Source: Mangrovimicrobium sediminis (GTDB lineage Bacteria > Pseudomonadota > Gammaproteobacteria > Pseudomonadales > Halieaceae). From it: 64,000 nt of DNA. The stretch's first letter is position 1, and each line of letters starts with the position of its first letter. A program made the translations under genes and the position numbers. Below, piece by piece: positions 21,062-30,391 of the stretch. Where the stretch lies: positions 1 through 64,000 of the forward strand of contig NZ_SRLE01000009.1 of NCBI RefSeq assembly GCF_004745945.1. The letters run 5' to 3'. The notes below the pieces were generated by a model that was not told the origin of the DNA, made no database searches, and was given only the letters and a program-made list of their open reading frames with translations.

Positions 21062-21403
21062 ATGAACAAGCCGGTGATCAAGCCCGACCCCCTGTACCAG
21101 TTGCTGCGCAACGAGGACATCAAGGGCTTCAACGAGATGCGGGACAAACTGGACACCAGCGAGCTGAAAAGCGGGGACTACCGCGGGCGCGACCTGCGCA
21201 ACATGAACGCCGACGGGCTGGATTTCAGCGACTCCTACTTCCGCAACGCGGACCTCTCCGGCATCGACTTTCGCAACACCAACCTCGAGGGCGCCAGCCT
21301 GCTCGACGCCAAGCTCTCCGGCACCTACTTCCCGCGGGAGCTGCCCGCCGAGGAAATCCGCCTGTCCCTGGATACCGGCACGCGCCTGCGCTACAGCCGC
21401 TAG
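21062..21403 (+). CDS. Small pentapeptide-repeat protein
   Basis: 113 residues. The central part (about 40-87) has pentapeptide repeats of the A(D/N)LXX type: YRGRDLRNMNADGLDFSDSY, then FRNADLSGIDFRNTNLEGAS and LLDAKLSG. About two turns of right-handed beta-helix are expected. The N-terminal 40 residues are charged and probably helical. Function unknown; it is shorter than the Qnr/MfpA gyrase-protecting proteins, so a gyrase role should not be assumed. Divergent from polB. Confidence 0.87.
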   Translation: MNKPVIKPDPLYQLLRNEDIKGFNEMRDKLDTSELKSGDYRGRDLRNMNADGLDFSDSYFRNADLSGIDFRNTNLEGASLLDAKLSGTYFPRELPAEEIRLSLDTGTRLRYSR

Positions 21404-21423
21404 GCGCGCCCGGCAGCGCCGCT

Positions 21424-22470
21424 TCAACCCTGCAGCAACAGGTCGCGCAGGTCGATGATCGCCGCGTTGGCACGGCTGATATAGGACGCCATCACCAGCG
21501 AGTGATTGGCGAGCACGCCGAAACCGGTGCCGTTGAGCACCATCGGGCTCCACACCGTCTCCTGTGAACTCTCCAGCTCGCGGATAATCTGCTGCAGGCT
21601 GACCAGCGCGTTCTTCTGTTTCAGCACGTCGGCGAAGTCCACTTCCACCGCGCGCAGGAAATGCACCAGCGCCCAGGTGGTGCCGCGCGCTTCGTAAAAT
21701 ACGTCGTCGATCTCCAGCCACGGGGTTTTCACGATCATCTCCCCCGGCGCCGGGGTCGACTGGCTGGCGCCCTGCTCACCGGCGAGGTCGGTGTTCAGGC
21801 GGCGCTGGCCGACGCTGGCGGACAGGCGCTGCGAAAGTGAACCCAGGCGGGTATTCACCGTGGACAGCCAGTAGCGCAGGTTGTCCGCGCGGGCGAAGAA
21901 CTGCGCCTCCGGGCTGCGCTGGTCTGACAGCCGGCGGAAGTAGTCGCGGGTGTAGCCCAGGGCCTTGCCGTACTCGGACTCCGAGGAGGGCAGGATCCAG
22001 CTGTTGGAGTCGAAGTGATAGCGCGGCTCGGCCTCGGCCAGGTCCTTGTCCTCGGTGGACTGCGACTGCGAGCGACTGAAGGACTCGCGCATCGCCCGCG
22101 ACAGGTCGCGCACCTGCACCAGCACGCCGTATTCCCAGTTCGGCATGTTGTCCAGCCACAGTCCCGGCGGGAAGCGGTCGTTGTGCAGGTAGCCGCCGGG
22201 CTTGTTCAGCAGGGTATCCATCACCCCCATCAGCGCCGCGGTGGTCACCGAACCCACTACCACGTCGCCGCCTTCCTCGGCGGCGTATTGCGCCGCGCTC
22301 TCGCGCACGTCGAAGGGCGCCGGTGTGAAGCTCCAGTAAATGCCCAGCACCAGCGTCACCAGCAGGTAGATGCCGACGAAAATCACCGCCCAGCGCGTGG
22401 TGCGGCCCGCGGGAAACCGCTCGATCAGGGAGTCGCGCCAGTCTGCCAGAAGTTGCGTGATTGCGTTCAT
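21424..22470 (-). CDS. DUF2333 family membrane protein
   Basis: 348 residues. It has an N-terminal cytoplasmic segment, one membrane helix (about 27-48, WAVIFVGIYLLVTLVLGIYW) and a large periplasmic domain. Conserved-looking stretches are LLNKPGGYLHNDRFPPG, LDNMPNWEYGVL and GTTWALVHFLRAVEVDF, which fit the DUF2333 family of gammaproteobacteria. Function unknown. It lies 69 bp downstream of the PCu(A)C gene on the same strand. Confidence 0.88.
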   Translation of the reverse strand: MNAITQLLADWRDSLIERFPAGRTTRWAVIFVGIYLLVTLVLGIYWSFTPAPFDVRESAAQYAAEEGGDVVVGSVTTAALMGVMDTLLNKPGGYLHNDRFPPGLWLDNMPNWEYGVLVQVRDLSRAMRESFSRSQSQSTEDKDLAEAEPRYHFDSNSWILPSSESEYGKALGYTRDYFRRLSDQRSPEAQFFARADNLRYWLSTVNTRLGSLSQRLSASVGQRRLNTDLAGEQGASQSTPAPGEMIVKTPWLEIDDVFYEARGTTWALVHFLRAVEVDFADVLKQKNALVSLQQIIRELESSQETVWSPMVLNGTGFGVLANHSLVMASYISRANAAIIDLRDLLLQG

Positions 22471-22539
22471 GGATTCGCTACCTTGTGTTCCAGTGGTTTC
22501 CGGTTTCTATTGTTGTGGTGCGGTTCTGCTATGAACCGT

Positions 22540-23016
22540 CTAGTGGTGATGGCTGTGATCCATCTCGTCGTTGCCCGGGGCTGCCTTGCGCACCAGCGCA
22601 TCGGCGCAAACGGTTTCCCCGCCGGCGACCTCAATACACAGGCGCAACGACTCGCCCTCGCGCGGCATGCGCTCCAGCTCGAACAGCATCAGGTGCGCGC
22701 CGCCGGGCTGCAGGGCGCGGGTTTCGCCCGGGGCCACCGTCAGTGTAGTCAATTGCTGCATGCGGGTAAGTCCCGCCTCGGTGAGGGTCTCGTGCATCTC
22801 CACCCGGCCCGCGCCTGCCACGCTGGCACCCTCGACGGTGACCGCCTGCTCCCCGGCGTTGTGGATTTCTACATAGGCCGCGGTCACCGCCTGCGTGGGC
22901 GGCAGCGCGCGCACCCAGGCGCCGGACAAGGTGACCGCGGGTTCCGCCGCATACAGCGAAACGGCGAACAGCGATACGGACAACAGGGACAAACGACGCA
23001 ACACAGGGGAACTCAC
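22540..23016 (-). CDS. Periplasmic copper chaperone PCu(A)C
   Basis: 158 residues. It has a signal peptide (about 1-23), then a cupredoxin-like PCu(A)C domain with the copper ligands in the pattern M74-H75, M86, H108, M110 (VEMHETLTE, TRMQQL, GGAHLM). It ends in a His-rich tail (DHSHHH) that could add metal binding. Family members deliver Cu(I) to the CuA site of cytochrome oxidase. It is divergent from dsbD, which could supply reductant in the periplasm; that link is inference. Confidence 0.93.
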   Translation of the reverse strand: MSSPVLRRLSLLSVSLFAVSLYAAEPAVTLSGAWVRALPPTQAVTAAYVEIHNAGEQAVTVEGASVAGAGRVEMHETLTEAGLTRMQQLTTLTVAPGETRALQPGGAHLMLFELERMPREGESLRLCIEVAGGETVCADALVRKAAPGNDEMDHSHHH

Positions 23017-23148
23017 TCCGCGGGAAACTAAACCGGTGGCCAGACATCTGACACTATATCACCGCGGCAGCGGGCAACGCATTGCGTTGGGACCTGCGCT
23101 CGCGACTGGTAAACTCCCCGAACCCGGCCGCCGACCCCAAGGAAACCC

Positions 23149-24936
23149 ATGCGCGCCCTGCTAGCCTCACTCCTGCTGCTCGTTACTACCGCGGTATTCG
23201 CCCAGACGGTCCTCGCCCAGACATTGCCGGGAGAGACCTCGCGCGGCTTCGGCCAGGATTCGGCACCAGAATTCCTGCCCGTGGACGAAGCCTACCAACT
23301 GGCGATAGAAGTGCCGGACGCCACCCACGTGCGCGCCTACTGGCAGATCACCCCGGCCTATTACCTGTACCAGCACGCCTTCAAGTTCGTACTCGAAAGC
23401 GACGGCGAGGCCATTACCCTGGAACCGGCCTACCCTGAGGCAATCCAGCGCTTCGACGACTTTTTCGGTGAAGTGCACGTCTACTACAACGACGCCGACG
23501 TGCTGCTGCGCGCACAGCGGGACATCCCGGCGGGCGCGCGGCTATCGGTGACCTACCAGGGCTGTGCCGACGCCGGCCTTTGCTACCCGCCGGAGACCAA
23601 GCACTTCACCCTGGACCCGGCCAGCGGCGAGGCCACGGCTGTGGCGCCCGCCCCGCGCAAGGCCTCCGCCGGCGGCGAGCGCACCGCGGCCCCGACGCCC
23701 CCCGCGGCCGGGGTCGGCGCACTGCCCTACATGCTGTTGCTGGCCTTCCTTGGCGGCGCCATCCTCAACCTGATGCCCTGCGTGTTCCCGATTCTCTCGC
23801 TCAAGGTGCTGAGCTTCGCCCGCGCCAGCGACCACAACCGCCACCTGCACAGCTGGGTCTACACCGCCGGTGTGGTGGCCAGCTTTGTCGCCGTCGCCGC
23901 CGTGCTCATCGCCCTGCAGCAGGCGGGCCGCGCGGTGGGCTGGGGCTTCCAGTTGCAGTCGCCGGGCTTCGTCATCGCCCTCGCCTACCTGTTCCTGGCC
24001 ATGGGCCTGTCCCTGTCCGGCCTGGTGCAACTGGGTGGCAGCCTGATGAATGCGGGCAGCACCCTGGCCAATCGCGGTGGCCTGGCCGGCAGTTTCTTCA
24101 CCGGTGTTCTCGCGGTGGTGGTCGCCAGCCCCTGCACTGCCCCGTTCATGGGCACCGCGCTGGGCTTTGCCGTAACCCAGCCGCCGCTGGTCGGGCTCTC
24201 GGTATTCGCCGCCCTGGGCCTGGGCATGGCGGCGCCGCTGCTGCTGTTCGGCTACAGCGGGGCCGCGCGCTCGCTGATGCCCGCCCCCGGCCCGTGGATG
24301 GAAACCCTGAAGCAGTTCCTCGCCTTCCCGCTCTATGCGGCGGCGGTGTGGCTGCTGTGGGTGGCCGGACGGCAGACCGGGGTGAACACTATGGCCGCGG
24401 CGCTGGCCGGTGCGCTGGCCCTGAGCCTGGCACTGTGGCTGTGGAGCCTGGGTGGCTGGCGCCGCGCCCTGGCCGTGGCCAGCGCCGTGCTGGCCATAGG
24501 TCTGGGCTCCCTGCACGAACTCGACCCGCGCCAGGACGGTGACGCCCGCGGCAAGACCGCCTGGTCGGAACAGACCCTGGCGGAGCTGCGCGCAGCCGGC
24601 CAGCCGGTGTTCGTGGATGTGACCGCGGACTGGTGCATCACCTGCCTGGCCAATGAGCGCGCGGTGCTGCTCACCGACGAGGTGGACGCGGCCTTCGAGC
24701 GCCACGGCGTCGCCTACCTGGTGGCGGACTGGACCAATTACGACCCGGCCATCGCCCGCTACATCGCCGGCTACGGACGCACCGGCATTCCGCTGTACCT
24801 CATGTACCCCGCCGACCCCGACGCGGAACCGCTGATCCTGCCGCAAATCCTCACCCGCGCCACCGTATTAAGCGCGCTGGAGTCCATATCGAACACGTCT
24901 GGCGAATTTGGCGGCAATATTGCCGCAAATAACTGA
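23149..24936 (+). CDS. dsbD: Thiol:disulfide interchange protein DsbD
   Basis: Carries electrons from cytoplasmic thioredoxin across the inner membrane to periplasmic DsbC/DsbG and CcmG. 595 aa. Signal peptide (1-24); N-terminal domain with the cysteine pair in CADAGLCYPP (about 139 and 145); eight-helix membrane domain with cysteines in NLMPCVFP (about 211) and ASPCTAPF (about 329); C-terminal thioredoxin domain with WCITC (about 496 and 499). All six redox cysteines are present. An Ala/Pro-rich linker (about 165-185) makes it slightly longer than E. coli DsbD (565 aa). Confidence 0.96.
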   Translation: MRALLASLLLLVTTAVFAQTVLAQTLPGETSRGFGQDSAPEFLPVDEAYQLAIEVPDATHVRAYWQITPAYYLYQHAFKFVLESDGEAITLEPAYPEAIQRFDDFFGEVHVYYNDADVLLRAQRDIPAGARLSVTYQGCADAGLCYPPETKHFTLDPASGEATAVAPAPRKASAGGERTAAPTPPAAGVGALPYMLLLAFLGGAILNLMPCVFPILSLKVLSFARASDHNRHLHSWVYTAGVVASFVAVAAVLIALQQAGRAVGWGFQLQSPGFVIALAYLFLAMGLSLSGLVQLGGSLMNAGSTLANRGGLAGSFFTGVLAVVVASPCTAPFMGTALGFAVTQPPLVGLSVFAALGLGMAAPLLLFGYSGAARSLMPAPGPWMETLKQFLAFPLYAAAVWLLWVAGRQTGVNTMAAALAGALALSLALWLWSLGGWRRALAVASAVLAIGLGSLHELDPRQDGDARGKTAWSEQTLAELRAAGQPVFVDVTADWCITCLANERAVLLTDEVDAAFERHGVAYLVADWTNYDPAIARYIAGYGRTGIPLYLMYPADPDAEPLILPQILTRATVLSALESISNTSGEFGGNIAANN

Positions 24937-25135
24937 ACGTTCTTGGACCTTGTCGGATTTTCGCCAATTCAGCCTGAAAGTACCCCGTAGATCGACGCAT
25001 TTTCATAAAAATAGCTAACGTCCACAATAAAGCGGTTAAATGCCGGTAAATTCGTAAAAATCCGCAATTTGCGTGGACAGTGCCACGATCTTGAGCCAAA
25101 CTGCTACGCAATCGACCCGCCACCGGAGCTCCTTT

Positions 25136-25579
25136 ATGGCGACCATCCTCGTTCTGCACGGACCCAACCTGAACCTGTTGGGCGAGCGCGAACCGGATAT
25201 CTACGGCAGGACCACGCTGGCGGAGATCAACCAGCGCCTGGAGCAACTCGCTCGCGAGAGCGACCACCACCTGCTGAGCCTGCAGAGCAACGCCGAGTAC
25301 GAACTGGTCGAGCGGGTACAGGACGCGCGCCACGAGGGCGTCAACTTCATCCTCATCAATCCCGCCGCCCTGACCCATACCAGCGTCGCCCTGCGCGATG
25401 CGCTGGCCGCCGTGCAGATCCCGTTTATCGAGATCCACCTGTCCAACGTGCACGCGCGCGAGGCCTTCCGCCATCATTCCTACCTGTCGGATATCGCCGT
25501 GGGCGTGATCTGCGGGCTCGGCCCCCAGGGCTACGAACTCGGGCTGCAGGCAGCCCTGAATTACCTCGAAAACTCCTGA
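25136..25579 (+). CDS. aroQ: 3-dehydroquinate dehydratase, type II
   Basis: Third step of the shikimate pathway. 147 aa, the standard dodecameric type II length. The start is set at ATG 25136 ([19 protein letters not shown]), 8 nt after GGAG; a longer in-frame start at 25073 adds 21 unconserved residues. Motifs: [11 protein letters not shown] with the active-site arginine nearby, NPAALTHTS, and [11 protein letters not shown] with the catalytic histidine. It is the first gene of the usual aroQ-accB-accC set. The 199-bp upstream gap is AT-rich and probably holds the operon promoter, but I could not pick one with confidence. Confidence 0.97.
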   Translation: MATILVLHGPNLNLLGEREPDIYGRTTLAEINQRLEQLARESDHHLLSLQSNAEYELVERVQDARHEGVNFILINPAALTHTSVALRDALAAVQIPFIEIHLSNVHAREAFRHHSYLSDIAVGVICGLGPQGYELGLQAALNYLENS

Positions 25580-25603
25580 CCACCTGACGAAGAGCAACCC
25601 CGT

Positions 25604-26071
25604 ATGGACATTCGCAAGGTTAAAAAGCTGATTGAACTCCTCGAGGAGTCGAACATCGACGAAATCGAGATCAAGGAGGGCGAAGAGTCGGTTCGCATCA
25701 GCCGCAATAGCGCCCGCGGCATGATCGCAGCGCCGCAGCCGATGTACGCCGCACCGCCGCCGGCGCCGGCAGCACCCGCAGCGGCCCCCGCCGCCGAGGC
25801 ACCGGCCGCCGCGCAGGAGAGCCCCGCCGCCATCGCCGGCCACGTGGTCAAGTCGCCCATGGTGGGCACGTTCTACCGTGCGCCCTCGCCCACATCGCCG
25901 TCCTTCGCGGAACCCGGGCAGACGGTCAAGGTGGGCGACGTGATCTGCATCGTCGAGGCGATGAAGATGATGAACCAGATCGAGGCGGACAAGGCCGGCA
26001 CGCTGCAGGCCTTCCACGCGGAAAACGGCGAGCCCGTCGAGTTCGACCAACCCCTGTTCTCCATCGTCTAG
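25604..26071 (+). CDS. accB: Biotin carboxyl carrier protein of acetyl-CoA carboxylase
   Basis: 155 residues. It has an N-terminal helical part ([16 protein letters not shown]), an Ala/Pro-rich flexible linker (about 45-78) and a C-terminal biotinyl domain with the biotinylated lysine in EAMKMMNQ (K121). It carries CO2 from AccC to the carboxyltransferase in malonyl-CoA synthesis. accC follows 28 bp downstream. Confidence 0.98.
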   Translation: MDIRKVKKLIELLEESNIDEIEIKEGEESVRISRNSARGMIAAPQPMYAAPPPAPAAPAAAPAAEAPAAAQESPAAIAGHVVKSPMVGTFYRAPSPTSPSFAEPGQTVKVGDVICIVEAMKMMNQIEADKAGTLQAFHAENGEPVEFDQPLFSIV

Positions 26072-26099
26072 GGCCGTCCGCCCACCCGAGGAACCCAAC

Positions 26100-27446
26100 A
26101 TGCCCAATCTGGACAAGGTACTCATTGCCAACCGCGGCGAAATCGCACTGCGCGTGCTGCGGGCCTGCAAGGAGTTGGACATCAAGACCGTGGCGGTGCA
26201 CTCCTCCGTCGATGCGGACCTGATGCACGTGCGCCTGGCCGACGAATCGGTCTGCATCGGGCCGCCGTCCTCCACCGAGAGCTACCTCAACGTACCCGCC
26301 ATCATCAGCGCCGCCGAGATCACCGACAGCAGCGCCATCCACCCGGGCTACGGCTTCCTCGCCGAAAACGCCGATTTTGCCGAGCAGGTCGAGAAGAGCG
26401 GTTTCATCTTCATCGGCCCGCGCGCGGAGACCATCCGCCTGATGGGCGACAAGGTCTCGGCCAAGGACGCCATGAAAAAGGCTGGCGTACCCACCGTGCC
26501 CGGCTCCGACGGCGCCCTGCCCGATGACGACGAGCAGATCCTGGCCATGGCCCGGGACATCGGCTACCCGGTGATCATCAAGGCCGCCGCCGGCGGTGGC
26601 GGCCGCGGCATGCGCGTGGTGCACACGGAAGCCGCACTGCTGCCCTCGGTTTCCGTGACCCGCTCCGAGGCCGGCGCGGCGTTTGGCTCGGACGTGGTTT
26701 ACATGGAGAAATTCCTGCAAAAGCCCCGCCACGTCGAGATCCAGGTGATCGCCGACGGCCAGGGCAACTGTATCCACCTCGGCGACCGCGACTGCTCCCT
26801 GCAGCGCCGCCACCAGAAAATCCTCGAGGAAGCGCCCGCCCCGGGCATTCCCGACGACCTGCGCCAGCAGGTGGCCGAGGCCTGTGTCGCCGCGTGTATC
26901 GAGATCGGCTACCGCGGCGCCGGCACCTTCGAATTCCTCTACGAGGACGGCGGCTTCTACTTCATCGAGATGAATACCCGCGTGCAGGTGGAACACCCGG
27001 TGACCGAGATGATCACCAGCTTCGATATCGTCAAGGAGCAGTTGCGCATCGCCGCCGGCATGCCGCTGTCGGTGAAGCAGGAGGACATCCAGTTCCGCGG
27101 CCACGCCTTCGAGTGCCGCATCAACGCCGAGGACCCGCGCAGTTTCCTACCCTCCCCGGGCAAGGTGACCACCTTCCACGCCCCGGGCGGCCTGGGTGTA
27201 CGCGTTGACTCCCACATCTATGAGGGCTACACGGTACCGCCCTTCTACGATTCGCTCATCGCCAAGGTAATCAGCTTCGGCGACACCCGCGAAAGCGCCA
27301 TGGCGCGCATGCGCCAGGCCCTGGACGAGCTGGTGGTCGAGGGCATCCGCACCAACACGCCGCTGCACCGGGAACTGACCCGGGACGCCGCCTTCCAGTC
27401 CGGCGGTGTGAGCATTCACTACCTCGAGCGCAAGCTGAGCCAGTAG
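26100..27446 (+). CDS. accC: Biotin carboxylase subunit of acetyl-CoA carboxylase
   Basis: ATP-dependent carboxylation of biotin on AccB. 448 aa, equal to family length. Visible: N-terminal [17 protein letters not shown], glycine-rich ATP loop [15 protein letters not shown]-grasp segments [20 protein letters not shown] and [15 protein letters not shown]. Its stop codon overlaps the GTG of prmA by one base. Confidence 0.98.
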   Translation: MPNLDKVLIANRGEIALRVLRACKELDIKTVAVHSSVDADLMHVRLADESVCIGPPSSTESYLNVPAIISAAEITDSSAIHPGYGFLAENADFAEQVEKSGFIFIGPRAETIRLMGDKVSAKDAMKKAGVPTVPGSDGALPDDDEQILAMARDIGYPVIIKAAAGGGGRGMRVVHTEAALLPSVSVTRSEAGAAFGSDVVYMEKFLQKPRHVEIQVIADGQGNCIHLGDRDCSLQRRHQKILEEAPAPGIPDDLRQQVAEACVAACIEIGYRGAGTFEFLYEDGGFYFIEMNTRVQVEHPVTEMITSFDIVKEQLRIAAGMPLSVKQEDIQFRGHAFECRINAEDPRSFLPSPGKVTTFHAPGGLGVRVDSHIYEGYTVPPFYDSLIAKVISFGDTRESAMARMRQALDELVVEGIRTNTPLHRELTRDAAFQSGGVSIHYLERKLSQ

Positions 27447-28336
27447 TGACCTGGGTGCAACTGCGGCTGCACGGCAGCTCGCAGGATGTCGCGTCGCTGG
27501 AGGACCTGCTGCTCGCCAGCGGCGCCGTGGCGGTAACCCTCGAGGACAACGCCGATCAGCCGGTACTGGAGCCCGCGGTGGGGGAAACCCCGCTGTGGGG
27601 CCAGACCCGCATCACCGGCCTGTTCGCGGCGGACACCGACATGGGTGCGGTGCTCGCCGCCTTCCCCCCGGCCCTGCTCGAACAGTTCAGCCACCGCGTC
27701 GAGATTCTCGAGGACCGCGACTGGGAACGCGAGTGGATGCAGCACTACAAACCAATGCAATTCGGCGACCACTTCTGGGTCTGCCCGAGCTGGCTGCCGC
27801 CGCCCGACCCCGACGCCACCAACCTGCTGCTCGACCCGGGCCTGGCCTTCGGCACGGGCACCCATCCGACCACGGCCCTGTGCCTGGCCGAACTCGCCGC
27901 CCTGGATCTCGCCAACCAGCCTGTCGTCGACTACGGCTGCGGCTCGGGTATCCTCGCGGTCGCCGCCCTGCTGCTCGGCGCCGACACGGCCCTGGGCGTG
28001 GACAACGACCCGCAGGCCCTGCTCGCCAGCCGCGACAACGCACAGCGCAACGGCATCGCGGACGACCGCTTCCCCCTCGCACTGCCCGGCGACTATGACG
28101 CCGACGCCTGGCGCGGCAAGGCCCACGTGGTGATCGCCAACATTCTGGCGGGGCCGCTCATGTCACTGTCCGACACACTGCTCGACCTTTTGGTGCCGGG
28201 CGGAACCCTGCTGCTCTCGGGGCTGCTGCGTACGCAGGCGGACGAGATGATCGCGCACTACTCTGCGCGGATTGCGCTGGAGATTGCCGGCGAGCACGAG
28301 GGCTGGGTCTGTTTGCGCGGGGCGCTGGCCTCCTAA
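27446..28336 (+). CDS. prmA: Ribosomal protein L11 methyltransferase
   Basis: SAM-dependent trimethylation of ribosomal protein L11. 296 aa, GTG start overlapping the accC stop. It has the N-terminal L11-recognition domain (about 1-60) and a Rossmann methyltransferase domain with PGLAFGTGTHPTT, motif I VVDYGCGSGILAVAA and catalytic-region VIANILAGPL. This completes the aroQ-accB-accC-prmA unit; the next gene is separated by a 760-bp repeat-rich gap. Confidence 0.97.
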   Translation: MTWVQLRLHGSSQDVASLEDLLLASGAVAVTLEDNADQPVLEPAVGETPLWGQTRITGLFAADTDMGAVLAAFPPALLEQFSHRVEILEDRDWEREWMQHYKPMQFGDHFWVCPSWLPPPDPDATNLLLDPGLAFGTGTHPTTALCLAELAALDLANQPVVDYGCGSGILAVAALLLGADTALGVDNDPQALLASRDNAQRNGIADDRFPLALPGDYDADAWRGKAHVVIANILAGPLMSLSDTLLDLLVPGGTLLLSGLLRTQADEMIAHYSARIALEIAGEHEGWVCLRGALAS

Positions 28337-28421
28337 CTTTCTCGCTGCTGGCTCTCTTGGGGTCGCTGCGTGCCTTTTTTTTGCCGTGCGGGGACGCAGG
28401 GATTCGGCGTGCCGTGCAGGC

Positions 28422-28511
28422 GTTCGGCGTGCCATGCGGGGCGGGGACGAAACCTGGGCTCGCCGGGTTCAGCGTGCCATGCGGGGCGGGGACAGAACCA
28501 GGGCTCGCCGG
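28422..28511 (+). repeat. Two 45-bp direct repeats
   Basis: Two adjacent 45-bp units (28422-28466 and 28467-28511), each beginning GTTC(G/A)GCGTGCCATGC and ending GGGCTCGCCGG, about 90% alike. A partial third copy (TTCGGCGTGCC) starts at 28403. The second unit supplies the left arm of the element at 28488-28598, so the array is a local duplication next to, and partly inside, that element. Confidence 0.85.
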
Positions 28512-28598
28512 GACCGCCAAAAAGCGTACATCCATGTACAGGCTCGGCCTCGGCCATCCATGGCCTCGGACGCCCCGGCGAGCCCTGGTTCTGCCCCC
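28488..28598 (+). repeat. Conserved-core/variable-arm element, copy 1
   Basis: Inverted-repeat arms 28488-28512 and 28573-28597 pair over about 24 bp with one bulged base (GACAGAACCAGGGCTCGCCG against its complement). They enclose a 60-nt core: GCCAAAAAGC, a hairpin GTACATCCATGTAC, AGGCTCGGCCTC, a hairpin GGCCATCCATGGCC, then TCGGACG. Predicted as RNA or single-stranded DNA, it folds into a long stem ending in a junction with two hairpins. The same core occurs at 39525-39581 and, reversed, at 39853-39911; the arms do not. Confidence 0.9.
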
Positions 28599-28740
28599 AC
28601 CCCTTCTCCCGGTATCTGCAAGGAACGGTTGCGCGTTGTTCCACGATCCCAGGCGTGAAAACTGCTAGCCGAGCATGCGGCAGAAACTCGAAGTGCAATG
28701 CTCCCCGAGCGGGAAGTGTAGTCATCGATGTGAGCAGGAC
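28599..28740. other. Spacer between repeat copies 1 and 2; no gene seen
   Basis: 142 bp between two oppositely oriented elements. It contains a small imperfect inverted repeat, GGAACGGTTGCGCGTTGTTCC (28623-28643 region), and no supportable ribosome-binding site plus open frame. Long frames here and through the flanking repeats have no recognisable protein features. Confidence 0.6.
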
Positions 28741-28863
28741 AGCGAGGCGGTAGGCCCCTCTCGGGAACGTCCGAGGCCATGGATGGTCCGGCCGGCGCTC
28801 CGGGAGGCCGAGCTGCCATGGACGGCGCTTTTGCGGTTCCCGGGAGGGGCCTACCGCCTCGCT
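28741..28863 (-). repeat. Conserved-core/variable-arm element, copy 2 (diverged)
   Basis: Arms 28741-28768 and 28836-28863 are complementary at 27 of 28 positions and are unrelated to the arms of the other copies. On the minus strand the core reads GCAAAAGCGCCGTCCATGGC, AGCTCGGCCTC, an extra insertion of about 13 nt, then GGACCATCCATGG and CCTCGGACG. The A-run, first hairpin, AGCTCGGC joint, second hairpin and CGGACG end all keep their order. This is the most diverged copy, and it lies inverted with respect to copy 1. Confidence 0.85.
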
Positions 28864-29096
28864 GGCCGTGCAGACCGAGAGACTCTCCGCACCCAGCAGT
28901 CACTGCGCCTGCCTGAGTCCTTAGACCTCAATAGCACTGCGCTCCGAGTGAACAAAACGAAAACTCCCGGCAGCGCAGAGCAAGATGGACCGGCCGCGCA
29001 AAAGTTGGGCGCTTTTTGCCCAGCGGCCTTTTCCGCTCCCGAGGAGGGGAGTATCATACCGCCTCTTTTTCGCACCCACCCCGACCCGGTCAGAGC
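28864..29096. other. Upstream region of dusB-fis; no gene seen
   Basis: 233 bp between the second repeat element and dusB. It probably contains the promoter of the dusB-fis operon. A TATCAT at 29052-29057 could be a -10, but no convincing -35 is placed correctly. A short hairpin (TGGGCGCTTTTTGCCCA, 29006-29022 region) precedes it. No coding gene is supported. Confidence 0.5.
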
Positions 29097-30080
29097 ATGC
29101 CGCAGATAGGCCCCTACAATTTGCGCAATCCGGTAGCCCTGGCCCCCATGGCGGGCGTTACCGACCTGCCGTTTCGCAGGCTCTGCGCGGAGATGGGTGC
29201 CGGTCTCGTCGTATCCGAGATGATCACCGCCGACCCCAGCCTGCGCGGCACGCGCAAGAGTGAGTGGCGGCGCCGCCACGACGCCGAGATCGAGCCGCGC
29301 AGTGTGCAGATCGCCGGCAATGATCCCCAGCAGATGGCCGCCGCGGCGCGGTACAACGTGGCGCACGGTGCGCAGATCATCGACATCAACATGGGCTGCC
29401 CGGCCAAGAAAGTGTGCCGCAAGGCGGCGGGTTCCGCGCTGCTTGCGGACCCGGCACTGGTGCGGGAGATTCTCGATGCCGTGGTGGGCGCAGTCGACGT
29501 GCCGGTGACCCTGAAGATTCGCACCGGCAGTGCGCCGGATGCGCGCAACGGGGTGGAGATTGCGCGCATTGCGCAGGATGCGGGCGTCAAGGCGCTGGCG
29601 GTACACGGGCGCACCCGCGCCGACAAATTCAACGGCGAGGCGGAGTACGACACGATCGCCGCCATCGTCGAGGCCACGGAGTTTCCGGTGTTCGCCAACG
29701 GCGATATCGACTCTCCGGCGAAAGCCGCCCGCGTGCTCGCGCGCACCGGGGCGGCAGGGGTGATGATCGGTCGCGCCGCCCAGGGCAGGCCCTGGCTGTG
29801 CGGCCAGATCGCCGCGCATCTTGCGGGCGAGACCTTCACCACACCCTGCGCGACGCAACAGCTGGCCATCCTGCGTCGCCACCTGCTCGATCTCTATGCT
29901 TTTTACGGCGATTTCATGGGCGTGCGCATCGCGCGCAAGCATGTCGGCTGGTACCTGCAGGCGAGCGACATCGCCGCGGGCGAGCGCGCCGGCTTCAACC
30001 GCCTGGAATCCGCGCAGGCACAACTCGCGACGATCGAGCGATTTTTTCACACAGACAACCACAAGGAGCTCGCCGCATGA
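29097..30080 (+). CDS. dusB: tRNA-dihydrouridine synthase B
   Basis: FMN/NADPH enzyme that reduces specific uridines in the tRNA D-loop. 327 aa. The start is set at 29097 ([20 protein letters not shown]); the open frame reaches 29016 but the extra residues are unconserved. Features: TIM-barrel N-terminus [12 protein letters not shown], catalytic cysteine in [12 protein letters not shown], and TLKIRTG. The stop overlaps the fis start (ATGA), the standard dusB-fis arrangement of gammaproteobacteria. Confidence 0.97.
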   Translation: MPQIGPYNLRNPVALAPMAGVTDLPFRRLCAEMGAGLVVSEMITADPSLRGTRKSEWRRRHDAEIEPRSVQIAGNDPQQMAAAARYNVAHGAQIIDINMGCPAKKVCRKAAGSALLADPALVREILDAVVGAVDVPVTLKIRTGSAPDARNGVEIARIAQDAGVKALAVHGRTRADKFNGEAEYDTIAAIVEATEFPVFANGDIDSPAKAARVLARTGAAGVMIGRAAQGRPWLCGQIAAHLAGETFTTPCATQQLAILRRHLLDLYAFYGDFMGVRIARKHVGWYLQASDIAAGERAGFNRLESAQAQLATIERFFHTDNHKELAA

Positions 30081-30388
30081 CCAGGGCCGAACCCATTCCT
30101 TCCGTAGACGGTTCCGCCGCCAATGACGACACGCTGGCAGGCGGCGATATCGCCAGCCTGCGCGACTCGGTGCGCAGCGCGGTGCAGAAGTACCTGAACG
30201 ACCTGGACGGCCAGTTGTCGACCGACGTCTACCAGATGGTACTGGCCGAGGTGGAAGCGCCGCTGCTCGAGGAAGTCATGGCCTATACCCGCCACAACCA
30301 GACCAAGGCTTCCATCATGCTGGGCCTGAACCGCGGCACCCTGCGCAAGAAGCTCAAGCAGTACAACCTGATCGGCAAGAAGGGTTAA
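30077..30388 (+). CDS. fis: DNA-binding protein Fis
   Basis: Nucleoid protein and activator of rRNA promoters, 103 aa. The C-terminal Fis helix-turn-helix is clear: [20 protein letters not shown] followed by [15 protein letters not shown]. The N-terminal extension is variable, as in other gammaproteobacteria. A ribosome-binding site AAGGAG lies at 30063-30068. Its start overlaps the dusB stop, and purH follows 3 bp later, so it may also be cotranscribed with the purine genes. Confidence 0.96.
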   Translation: MTRAEPIPSVDGSAANDDTLAGGDIASLRDSVRSAVQKYLNDLDGQLSTDVYQMVLAEVEAPLLEEVMAYTRHNQTKASIMLGLNRGTLRKKLKQYNLIGKKG

Positions 30389-30391
30389 GGC

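Noticed and set aside
28333-28903. Several 90-145-codon open frames through the prmA-dusB gap
   Set aside because: They arise from inverted repeats that stay open on both strands. No ribosome-binding sites, and the translations are merely repeats of the DNA elements.
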